A DNA stretch of 64,000 nucleotides, taken from NCBI RefSeq assembly GCF_904849725.1, contig NC_058519.1, positions 579,446,676 to 579,510,675 of the forward strand, read 5' to 3'. This DNA comes from Hordeum vulgare subsp. vulgare. Its lineage: Eukaryota; Streptophyta; Magnoliopsida; Poales; Poaceae. Positions 55,133 through 64,000 of this stretch are shown here, in pieces. The translations under genes were made by a program, and so were the position numbers. The notes under the pieces were generated by a model. The model was not told where the DNA came from and made no database searches. It saw nothing but the letters and a program-made list of their open reading frames with translations. Each line of letters starts with the position of its first letter. Position 1 is the stretch's first letter.

Positions 55133-55343
55133 CTCCCTCCCTTCCTAAATATAAAACCTTTTAGAGATTTTATTAAAAACTACTCCCTTCGTTCATAAAA
55201 ATAAGTCTTTTTAGTTATTTCACTAAAATACTACAAACAAATGTATATAGACATATTTTAGAATGTTCATTCACTCATTTTGCTCTGTATGTAGTTTCCT
55301 AGCGAAATCTTTAAAAAAAACTAATATTTAGGAATGAAGGGAG
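55133..55343. mobile_element. Stowaway MITE with duplicated left terminus
   Basis: The right end GGAATGAAGGGAG (to 55343) is followed by TA. Two left ends exist: CTCCCTCCCTTCCTAAATAT at 55133 and CTCCCTTCGTTCATAAAAAT at 55183, each preceded by TA. The interior CAAATGTATATAGACATATT and TCATTCACTCATTTTGCTC is typical of the Triticeae Stowaway type. Confidence 0.8.
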
Positions 55344-55714
55344 TACATACTAATAATAATAAAAAAGTTTGCGTTTTATTTGATAGCAAACAACCATTCT
55401 GTACGCACCGTCACGAACTGCTCTATGCATGAGGTGGCCGGTTGAGGCGGCCGCGACACGCTCTGCTCGCGTCCGTGCGCGCGCTCACCCACCATCCCTC
55501 CATGCTTCTGGCGCCACATGCATGTGGTTGTGCTACACCCGACGCCATCATGCAGTTATATGTGCGTCACCATGCAGTTAAGCGCTCCAAAAACTATCAT
55601 GCGGACCTGCCCAAATTCCTGGCCGTCCGACACCATCCATTTATTCCCGTGGACATGTATCTTCATCTCTTCTAGCTTTCAATCGCGCCACACAACACAA
55701 GAAGCACACTAACG

Positions 55715-56443
55715 ATGACAAATACTAGAGAGAGGATGCACATCTTTTCATCGCTTCAACCTTCCGGCGCAGATCCAATTACGGCTGCCGACGTAGAGCG
55801 GCAATTCGCCATTATTGTCAAAGTGGACACTCACATAAGGAAAGCGGACCTCTCGGTGGTTTACGCTAACGACCTGGTCCTTGTGGAGAAGTCCATCAAC
55901 ACGTTGGAGAAGCTGCTTGCTGAGAACTACACGTACAAAGTGATCGGCTTCGACCTCGAGTATACCGGCGGTCATGCCGGGCATGATCAGATGGTTGCTG
56001 TCGCCCAGTTGTGCGTGTGCCAACACGTGCTCGTCTACCACTACTGTCTGGTCACAAGGTGTTGCAAGCGTTTCCCAGGTTTGTTAACAGCCCCGATTGC
56101 AGGTTCACCCACGGTGGACACCACCAATAATCTCAAGGTGCTCAAGACTTCGGGCTTGTCCTACCAGAAGCTTGTCAACATCCAAGGTCAATATAGGGTC
56201 TGTGCGGCAAGAAAAGGAAGTAGAAGGACTCCCTGGTTAACCTCATCGCGACCATCATTGACTCCTACTACAAAGACATGAAGGGTGAGTGCGAAAATGA
56301 CATGTATGGCACCAGGCGTGGGTGAACAAACGGGGTGAAGAACACATCAAGTACGTGGGCAAGGACACGTACACAAGTTACTAGATGTACAAGACGGCCG
56401 TTGACATGAAGAAGTGCTTCCTTCGTGTAGACGACGAGGAATA
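55715..56443 (+). pseudogene. DEDD-type 3'-5' exonuclease-like protein, frameshifted
   Basis: The RNase-D/Werner-like exonuclease fold removes 3'-terminal nucleotides. The start at 55715 gives MTNTRERMHIFSSLQPSG. Motif I is VIGFDLEYTGG (catalytic D and E) at residues 76-86, followed by QMVAVAQLCVCQHVLVYHYC. Motif II is expected near SPTVDTTNNLKVLKTSGLSY. After GQYRV (about residue 160) a frameshift near 56200-56225 leads to DSLVNLIATIIDSYYKDMKG, and a second near 56305 to KRGEEHIKYVGKDTYTSY, the C-terminal motif III (Y-x(3)-D). A TAG at 56382 precedes MYKTAVDMKKCFLRVDDEE, ending at 56443. At 55715-56281 a 188-codon frame is open. Family resemblance is strong, but the protein cannot be full length. 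Confidence 0.7.
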
Positions 56444-57209
56444 GCCACAATCAGAGCAGTAGCGACAACTGTCGTCTGAAGAACAATACGATTTGGTGAT
56501 CGTCTACTTCTTATAAATTAATATTGAGGAATGTACATGTGTTGTGGAGTCGCTTATGTAATTGAATGTTAAAGTTCGTTATGCAACAATAATGTTGGGG
56601 TGTTTTGTAGTCAGAGCATAGATGTTGTGCAAACAAAGCAAATCACATCTAATATATTTGTTTAGCAGCAATCGTATGCCCACTACATACATAGGTTGTC
56701 AGTATGAATCGTTTGGGTTAATATTGGTGTTCCCACAAAATTCTGATGAATGAACTGTTTGCTGGATATCACACACACCTTGTTATGACAACTCTTTTGT
56801 GTTCTAGTTGTATCAAGACAAATATTTTGTCCGAGCGAACTGTATGCCGTACTTCGGACACATATCTATTTTGTGAATCGTTTGTGTTTTCTTGACTAAT
56901 CACAAACAATTCACAAGAACCAAATGTTTGCCCTGCATCACACACACTAGTCTAATCTCAAACGTGCCTGATGGACCAGTCATTGCACACAATTTTCTTT
57001 ATTGGCGGTGGAGCTATAAATATATCGTTTGCAATGGCTCGATCACACACAATTTAGGTGAAGGGTCTCTAAATGATGTGTCATCTTTGGACCTTCATGT
57101 AGTAGTGAAAACCAGAGCAAAATTGTTTGAAAAAGTAGATACGTTCGAGATGTATCACTTGATACAACCAAAAGGAAAATCAACAAACCAACAAAGTTTT
57201 AAAGATCAC
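56444..57209. other. Region right of the exonuclease remnant, with a CACTA-like right end at 57107
   Basis: TTCATGTAGTAGTG (57094-57107) reads CACTACTACATGAA on the other strand and could be the end of a CACTA that carries the exonuclease remnant; no matching left end was found. The stretch has several TCACACACA motifs. No gene. Confidence 0.35.
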
Positions 57210-58435
57210 TTAAATGGAAGGAGTTCCGCTACTAGAACGAAATACGGTACGACAGAAAACTATTGATGAGCAAGGAGTGTGCTCATGGCACTTCATCTGC
57301 TTCTGGATGGAGTTGCTTGTGGTGTAGATCTTGACATTCACATTGTGAGCAGAAACCACCATGAAGGTGAGGATATCGCCCTTCCTGAGGTCACGGTGAT
57401 CTACAAAACTCCACAAACCAGCTTCCACATCGTTGAAGACCAGATTGTCTTTGTAGTGGGTCATACGAATGTTCTAGTGGCTATGAGGGCTTGTGTACAC
57501 CAGTATAACATGAGGGACAAATCCCTTGAAATGTTTCTCTATTGCTTTGGGCAATGCGAACATATGCAGATCGTTAAATTCATGTATCTGAATCGTAAAA
57601 CGCCTAGGAGTATCAAAGTCATGAACATGCCCAGTCTTAAAAGGACTGCCCCTTCCCTTGGGCTGTGCCGGTGCCATGGGATAAGTGACGGCGGTCGTCT
57701 TCTTGGGGAACATGATTAGTGCCAGGTTGTTGTGAATTAGCACGGGAGTAGCTGGAGACGCCAGTCGAGTTGAAACAGAACGTGGAACCTGCAGATGCGT
57801 GAGGTTTACTTTGAATGTAGTTTCTAGAGACTAGAAAAGTGTGTGTATAATCTAGGGATGCCGGTTAATGACAGGTGTAGGCGCAACGCTAGTTCCTTCC
57901 TTGGCGGTACTTGGCAAAATTTCTCTGTGTCTTTTATTGTCCCATTGTGCTGGAAGGAAAGAACACTCCTTAGGAGTTACTATAGTCCTTGTTACGTCTT
58001 GCATTCATTTAGCAATGACGGAAAAAGGGGGATTAATGGAAGTACGAGTCAACGGATGAACTAAGGGGATCCTAATGCTTCAAGCACAACAAATCAACAT
58101 GTTAGAAAACCCCAATTGCAAAAGTGAAGTGAGTAAAATGAGCAGCGAAGGGGATCCTAATGCTTAAAACACCAACAAATCAAAATCCTAGGGCCCCAGG
58201 ATACATTGGAACATGCAAATCATTCTTTCTTCTAACTATTTCATAACAATCAAGGATGTTGATTATCACTTACAGTAGCGGGCACATTGCAGCTGCTGGA
58301 CTGGACATCTCGATGACGATCGGCGGCAATCTTCGCCTCCAAGATCTCCCGCAGCTTGTACTGCGGTTTCTAGAAACTTTGAACCAACCCCCGCTTCTCT
58401 TGTTCTGGCAACGCCAAGAAATCCATTGCCGCCAT
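57210..58435 (-). pseudogene. B3-domain-like two-exon gene with two nonsense codons
   Basis: Exon 1 (58435-58274, 54 codons) starts MAAMDFLALPEQEKRGLVQS, has TAG at codon 22, and ends at a consensus donor ACT/GTAAGT in phase 0. Exon 2 (57788-57210) follows a CATCTGCAG/GTTCC acceptor in the same phase: LASPATPVLIHNNLALIMFP, then HVHDFDTPRRFTIQIHEFND, LHMFALPKAIEKHFKGFVPH, a TAG at 57474-57476, then MTHYKDNLVFNDVEAGLWSF and VDHRDLRKGDILTFMVVS. The LP.....H start and the W.SFV....L.KGD...F end are B3 DNA-binding domain features. The combined reading has 246 codons with no frameshift. A TATATTTTG box lies about 100 bp upstream. Expression or function is not implied. Confidence 0.55.
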
Positions 58436-59296
58436 GAGGGAGGTTGTAGTGGAGCGGTGGCGAGGAAGAGGATAGTAAGAACTGGTTTGTGTGCAGCGAG
58501 GAATGGGTTTGTGTTTAGCAAGGATCGCAACCGCACAAAATATAGGGTTAGCCTGCCCACGTTGTGCGACGTATTAAAAACGCCCAACCACTAGGCACAT
58601 AAGTGTCCAATTAAAAGACAAACCAGTTGAAGGGCCGAACTAGAGGACGTGAAAGGGTTCAATTATACGAGCCATTCATTGAAGCACCGTACTACTAGGC
58701 ATGCATAGGGAAAACACACTTGGACATACGCTTCCTTCGAAGACAGGACTGTAAAGAAAAGCCGTGATGACGAGGGGACCAAGATGCAACAGCCCGACCC
58801 AAGATGCAACAGCCTTTCCCAAAGAGGATGGATACCTTCCATGAGCAATATACATGGACGTAGAATAAATTAAACAAGAACTAAAATAAGAATTCTTACA
58901 TCTCATGACCAGATTTAGTCTCAATTCGAACAAGTCAAAAGATGCTTATCCATTGTGGACACGGCTCTTACACGACTGTTACATCAATCATAAACAGTTA
59001 ACGCAAATGACATAATGACTAAACATCTGATAACTTCTTGGCAGTTCACAAAAGTCACAAGCTAGACGGGGTGGCACGGCTCCTACAACAACATTAAGAA
59101 GTTCACACAACTAACAGAACAACTAAATTTCTTATATCTCATATAGTTCTTACAAAATTCTTAAATAGAGTAACTACCGGAATAGGCACACATGATGAAG
59201 GCTCACTTAAGAGGCTTAAACAGTTGTGCACTGCCACATTCTTTTTATATCATCTCCATTCTACTCTTGTCGCTGACGATCACCTTCATGAGTTGA
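58436..59296. other. Upstream region of the B3-like gene and flank of the right-hand CACTA
   Basis: TATA-like box near 58541 (minus). From about 58620 no gene or repeat is clear, except a doubled GACCCAAGATGCAACAGCC-like block (58789-58814). TGA at 59294-59296 is the left target duplication of the adjacent CACTA. Confidence 0.4.
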
Positions 59297-59480
59297 CACT
59301 ACAACATGACCACACCTATAGCAACACTTTTTTCCGTATCTAAAAGTGCATATATGCGTTGCCAATGACTTTACCAACGGTTTGGGATGCGTTGCCTTAT
59401 CCAGTGTTGCTAGCGCATAATGCAACGCTTATAGTATCGTTGGTAAAAGGAACCGTTGTAAGAGTACAACACATAAAATC
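59297..59480 (+). repeat. Left CACTA terminus and subterminal GCAACGC motifs
   Basis: CACTACAAC... is followed by TAGCAACAC, ATGCGTTGCC twice, TGCAACGC, and TGTAAGAGTACAACAC. Confidence 0.75.
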
Positions 59481-59564
59481 GACTAGCTAGTACAACACTT
59501 CTATATGTTGGTGCTTAATGTACAGGAATCTAATCTCATTGGCTTCGGGTATTGGTACATATAT

Positions 59565-59582
59565 TATTATTATTATTATTGC
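59565..59582. repeat. (TAT)n microsatellite
   Basis: Six TAT/ATT units. Confidence 0.85.
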
Positions 59583-59874
59583 CAGCAATTGAATTAACGA
59601 TCGACATAATTGTGATAATTATGTCTATCAACTGAGGAAAAAAGAAGAGAATCTACTCACGAGATCAAGAAATAATATATTGGATAAAACTATTGTATTA
59701 CAATAGTGGATATTACATAAGGAACATCATCCAAATATGATGAATAATCTAAATATTTTCTTGACAACGAAACTTAGAATGAAAGCATCCATCAACATCC
59801 CTATAACTTAATCGAGGAACATCATCCAATAGGAACAACATCCATACAACTAACTAAAACTCGAAGCATCCTTC

Positions 59875-59942
59875 ATCATCATCATGAACCAGAACATCAT
59901 CATCATCATGAACCAGAACATCATCATCATCATCATCATCAT
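59875..59942. repeat. (ATC)n microsatellite with interspersed ATGAACCAGAAC
   Basis: Three runs of ATC separated by two identical ATGAACCAGAAC spacers, a compound microsatellite. It creates a Met-rich minus frame (59850-60035) that is not a gene. Confidence 0.9.
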
Positions 59943-60818
59943 TGCAGTATACTTGAAACGCACCCATATAATCATCCACATATGTGTCGACTCTACAAAG
60001 ATAATAACAAAATGAATGGTTAACACACAATGCATTGACCTAATGCAAGTAGTGATAGAGGCATACTATTAGTTACATACAAAGGTTGAAGGCCATGCAA
60101 TATTTTTCTGCATTACCAAGAGTACTACAATTTTTGCGACACCCCACCAAATCTACAGTTTTCACAAGTGTAGTATTGACATGCATCGTTCAAAATTCAA
60201 TTCCAATTTCAACACCATCAAGTTTACATTTAGGATCACAACTTACAACTGTAGCAAGAGCTACTTCCCTGTTATGATTATGAAAATATACCAAAATTTG
60301 TGTTAGTTGTCATTGATGACTAATGCAGACACCACAATATATGACACAGACTACAGGATAACATGGCTCAGTAGAATTATATGGACAGTAGCCTAAGTGC
60401 TGATGTGCATTCAACAATACCACTTGTCTTCTCTTCTCCAATTAGTTAGCCAACTGAACCAAAACGGCTTTAGTCATCCAAAACTGAACCAAAAGATTTA
60501 CCTCTAGTTGGTTTCAATCATCCAACAGAAAACAAACAAACCTACAAGTGCTCACCACCCTTTGGAACAAACCTATAGCCCCAAACACTGAAACGAATTT
60601 ACATGGTCATCACCGGCCAAGAAATCCATTGATAATTTTGTACACCTACAACCAAACTGTTTTGTGTGAACCGATCATTTTATTTATTGCTAAATAAATC
60701 CATTGAAACCTACAACCCCAAATCGTAATTTGCATGGACAGTAGCATAGAACCTAGCACGGCTGAATGGTCATGGGCACAACAAGCAGTAGCTGGGCCGG
60801 GAGCAGGAGAGATTATAC

Positions 60819-60898
60819 CTTCCATGGCATCATCCATGACTTTCTCATTGAACTCGACTTGCTCCATGGCGCCCCCACCATCGAGTTGGTGTGTGAAG
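60819..60898 (-). other. Putative exon in the right-hand CACTA
   Basis: Minus strand: acceptor GGTTTTGCAG/CTTCACACAC and donor GGAAG/GTATAATC bound an 80-nt stretch that reads FTHQLDGGGAMEQVEFNEKV in one frame. No homology recognised. Confidence 0.35.
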
Positions 60899-62479
60899 CT
60901 GCAAAACCAAGGGAAAAAGGTTACATGTGTCTCATGCATCTCTAGATTAGCACAACACAAGTCAAGCTTCTTCAAGTTCCATTCCTACTTACTACTCTAT
61001 AAAAGAAGAGCAAGCTATATTCTTATTATTCTACGTGTCCTAGTTACTACCTTTGTAACTTTATAACTTTACATCTGACTTTACAAAAGAAGAATTCAAT
61101 ATTGAGGAATTCAACTAGCATCATTACGGTTAAAGTTCCAAACTGCCTTGTAACACTAGGGGTTAGTCTGGTAGTTCAATCAAAGCATCAATTAACAATT
61201 TATCAGCATAACAAATCAAATTGATCTCAATCAGCCGGCACTTGAGCCCAAACAATGGCAAATCGTAACACCACCAGAACAACAATGGTTCCTGTCCTGG
61301 CACCAGCCCAAACATATTGCACTTGTGATCCCAAGACGATCATCCAAGCGGAAAAACCTACAGTATAAAATAATTTGCATATCAGCAAAGAATATTTGAA
61401 GATGGATAACATATCATTCATGTGTATGTATATACACATTTAGAAAAAAAGAAAAGATTCAGAACATTATTGCACTTGTATTTAGAAAAAACCTACAGTG
61501 CAAAAAATCTGCATATCAGCAAAGAATATTTGCAGATGGATAACACACCCTTTGTATTTATGTATATACACATTCATTCAGGAAAAAAACGAGTCAGAGC
61601 ATTATTGTGTCAAGCAAAACATTCTCCAAAAAAGAAAAAGAAACAGAATTGTATGTATATACACATTCAGTGATAAAAAGAGTGAGAACATTATTGTTTC
61701 AAGTAGAACACTCATTTCTCAAGGTAGGAAAATCAATTCTAAATATGGATGTCGCAGGGACCAAGTGTTAACTGCCAATCCCTATAGTTTCTTGTCCATC
61801 CACCTACTTAAGTAGTACTACCTAACATCACAGTGCTATTAACCGAAGCAACCCCAGCAGTGTGGTGTCTAGGCATGATGCATGTTGACTAATGGTTACA
61901 TATATGGAAGTCCACTTTGCAGGACACAACATATAGGTATGGCAGAAACTACATGCTGCATAGAGGGACAATTTTGGAGTTAACGACATCACATGCAAAC
62001 ACAACACACAAAATGGAAGGGCCTACACCAAATAGTCAGTTTTGCATCTCAAACTCTCAGCAACCAGAATTAACTCTAGATACCCGACAACGACTGATGC
62101 CATTTCGGTCAAACAAAGTTTCAAGACTCTCTCACAAAAAATCCAAAACTTTGTATAAACATTAACCTCAAGCAACCACTATAAATTATACAAAAATATC
62201 CAGAGAATAACTAGATAAAACTAATATGACAAACAAAGAACAACAATACAAGAGCAACTAGCAGTAGCCCCTGACTTTACTGAAGGCTTTTATCACATGC
62301 TTTAAGTGATGCTTTTTTATAAGACTTTGCTCTGTCAAATGTAAGTTGGATATTTTTTTACTATGAAGTGGAAACATTGCATGTACAATGAAATAATTCT
62401 TAGTCATCAATGAATTTGTTTTCAGTGAAATTGTAGAAATGTCAGTCAAGAGTGCTTACATATTTTTCATAGACATCTC

Positions 62480-62776
62480 AAGGAAGTTAAACAGATCATC
62501 CCAAGAATCAAACAACCATGAACGTAAATTTTGTGTGATATCCGACGCCATCAACCTCCATAGTGTCACCATCTGGTGGCTAGTCAATTAGAATATCTGG
62601 GATCAGGCTGCCGTCAAAGTCCATTTCCAAATCCCATGGGTCCTTGGGATTCGACGAGATGTTCTTTGGACTTGCATAAAAGGTTTACTTGTCACATTGA
62701 TTTCTTTGTGCGTGAACGTGAAGCTCCTTGCTGTTCTCCCCAGCAATAACACTCTACGAGGGATCTATCCACACCT
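62480..62776 (-). other. Putative exon(s) in the right-hand CACTA
   Basis: Minus strand: acceptor TATTGCAG/AGGTGTGG at 62776 leads to coding-like NPKDPWDLEMDFDGSLIPDI and, after an in-frame TAG, PPDGDTMEVDGVGYHTKFTF; a shifted frame ends DSWDDLFNFLEMSMKN near 62470. The acidic bias suggests a real but decayed coding block. Unknown function. Confidence 0.35.
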
Positions 62777-63245
62777 CTGCAATAGGAGGTAATGATAAAT
62801 TTCAAACAACGAACAGATAATCGAGTAGAGCATAGGTCATGTTCCAGAGAACAACCTATTAAAATATAAGAATTAGAAAGTTATAAAAGCAAGAACATTT
62901 TACTCTCTGCACCAGGCAAAATGAAGTGGTATCAACTGGTAAGTTACTTGTATTTAATCTCAGCTGGCTAAAATAGCTCGATCCCATCATTCAACTCGTT
63001 GTTTTTCCATGTTAAGGTGTTTCTAACAAGATCCCCAGATTAGCACTTTTATTTATCAAGCGCAATTAATAAACGTCAATGTCAATTGTCAGGTAATATG
63101 TATTTCGCTGCAAATGAGTATCAAAATTTGAAGGGCCTACCACACATCAGTTTAATCTTCTTGTCCTAAAACCGTAACTGAAACTGAGCATCTTTAATAT
63201 TATATATGCAGGTGCGATTGAATAGACCCGAGGTTAGATAAAAGA

Positions 63246-63265
63246 GAGAGAGAGAGAGAGAGAGC
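63246..63265. repeat. (GA)n microsatellite
   Basis: About ten GA units upstream of a GC-rich leader. Confidence 0.9.
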
Positions 63266-63295
63266 GGATGAAGGCAGGGGAGGGCATGTCCTCAC

Positions 63296-63700
63296 CAGAG
63301 GAGAGGAGTATGACATAGACATCGCCCATCGGCGCCGGAGCCGACGCCTGAAACCCTAGACATGGGGGGGGGGGGGGCGAGGCCGTGGGTGGACCCTTGT
63401 GCTCGCGAGCGCCGGATTAATCTTGATGGGACGCCGTCGGGGTGCTAGGGGGCCTAGGGATTCAACAACCGTCACCGGAATCAGCCGCCGCAGGTGCCGC
63501 AACAACTAGCTCCATGAAGAGAGAGATGGGACGCGAGAGGGATGGGTGGGTAAGCGGTGCAGTTAATTCGGTGGCCTCCGATGCTGTGAGGTGTAAGGAG
63601 GGGAGGCGGACGGCTGGCGGCAAGGTTGGTCGGAGGAGGCAGACGATGCGGTGGGTGGCGGCGATTTCATATAGATGAATCTAGGGGTGTGTTTCTCGCG
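63296..63700 (-). other. Putative promoter-proximal leader and first exon of the CACTA cargo gene
   Basis: On the minus strand a GC-rich leader (63700-63330) precedes ATG at 63329, which opens MGDVYVILLSSG and runs into donor TCTG/GTGAGG at 63296. GC-rich 5' exon, AT-rich interior and consensus splice sites are what a grass gene looks like. A run of 13 G lies at about 63365-63377. The frame of 78 codons on the plus strand (63442-63678) is probably a composition artefact. Confidence 0.35.
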
Positions 63701-63790
63701 CGTCTCTCTCTCCTTTTCTCTGTTTGTTATTTTTACTCCCTCCTTTCCTCGGTTTTTTTCATATGTACCACGTGAGGGTCATGAGCAGCG

Positions 63791-63890
63791 GCAACGCATA
63801 TGTGGCAATGCATATCTATTATGACTTCTGCAACAGATAGTTAAAATGTTGTAGAGATTATGTTGCTCTATAAGGGGTGTTCTTGTAGTG
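63791..63890 (-). repeat. Right CACTA terminus and subterminal motifs
   Basis: GGCAACGC, GGCAATGC, GCAACAG and TGTTGTAGAG precede the end CTTGTAGTG at 63890. Confidence 0.75.
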
Positions 63891-63959
63891 TGAGGGTCCA
63901 AAACCTCAAATTCCGCAACGCAGACAAGAACAAGGCCATGGAACTTGGCAAACACATAC

Positions 63960-64000
63960 TGATACGTCCATTTGTCATCATGTTTTCATGTTGATATTTA
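63960..64000 (+). repeat. Start of another LTR, continuing beyond the window
   Basis: TGATACGTCCATTTGTCATC with ATGTTTTCATGTTGATATTT resembles the opening of a Triticeae Gypsy LTR (TGATACGTCCATTTTGCATC...). Only 41 bases are visible. Confidence 0.6.

Larger units (their letters stand above)
59297..63890. mobile_element. Structurally complete CACTA element, 4594 bp, no transposase seen
   Basis: Left terminus CACTACAACATGACCACACC; right terminus as reverse complement CACTACAAGAACACCCCTTA. Both are followed by (A)TAG(A)GCAACA. Flanking TGA is duplicated exactly (59294-59296, 63891-63893), as expected for CACTA. Subterminal GCGTTGCC/GGCAACGC motifs occur at both ends (for example near 59356, 59390, 59440 and 63790). 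No TNP2 protein was found, so it is non-autonomous. Putative exons lie on the minus strand. Confidence 0.88.

Noticed and set aside
59850..60035. Met-rich minus-strand frame
   Set aside because: It is the translation of an (ATC)n microsatellite.
1..64000. tRNA, rRNA or other structural RNA genes
   Set aside because: No tRNA A/B box pair with a foldable cloverleaf and no rRNA segments were noticed; a covariance-model scan was not possible here.

Overview
The window looks like nuclear DNA of a grass of the wheat/barley tribe (Triticeae). It is almost entirely nested transposable elements: Athila-like and other Ty3/Gypsy retrotransposons, CACTA transposons with TTTGCCGTCTGCC-type or ACCGGGACTAAA-type subterminal repeats, Stowaway MITEs with CTCCCTCC ends, and Tourist/PIF-Harbinger MITEs with TTA target duplications. 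No intact host protein-coding gene, tRNA, rRNA or CRISPR array was found. Family assignments rest on remembered conserved protein blocks and termini, not on a database search.

Layout. 1-5066: the 3' part of a large non-coding LTR element, opening with 19 copies of a ~72-bp satellite-like repeat and closing with a 641-bp LTR (TGTC...GACA). 5067-9700: the 5' end of an Athila-like Gypsy (LTR end, primer-binding site, gag, protease), split by a deleted CACTA (about 6390-8752) that carries TNP2-type transposase remains and two adjacent large inverted repeats. 9700-14613: the 3' end of another Athila-like element (ATHILA ORF, long non-coding tail, 3' LTR). 14614-27582: a large CACTA with an ORF1 remnant, a TNP2 transposase, a ~334-bp tandem array and a captured B3-like gene remnant. 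Its transposase is interrupted by a 4828-bp solo LTR (18534-23361) with a perfect GGAAA target duplication. 27583-32515: low-copy-looking DNA with two Harbinger-type elements, LTR scraps and a LINE-type zf-RVT fragment. 32516-50701: an 18.2-kb minus-strand Gypsy retrotransposon with both LTRs, whose reverse transcriptase is split by a 7.7-kb Athila-like element (36935-44623). 50702-59296: a less repeat-dense stretch with five MITEs or MITE-like elements plus a possible sixth, a decayed DEDD-type 3'-5' exonuclease gene and a decayed two-exon B3-like gene. 59297-63890: a structurally complete 4.6-kb CACTA with a perfect TGA duplication and putative minus-strand exons. 63960-64000: the first bases of another LTR.

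The genes do not form a pathway. What the window records is an order of insertion events. The CACTA with a TNP2 gene came before the solo LTR inside it. The minus-strand Gypsy came before the Athila-like element in its RT. An Athila-like gag came before the CACTA inside it, and that Athila's LTR was itself invaded by the element ending at 5066. The most informative observations are the alternating A/B satellite at 1-1365, the exact 42-bp inverted copy inside the LTR at 37331-37372, the promoter-plus-exon architecture inside the solo LTR, and the two-exon B3-like gene disabled by only two visible nonsense codons.
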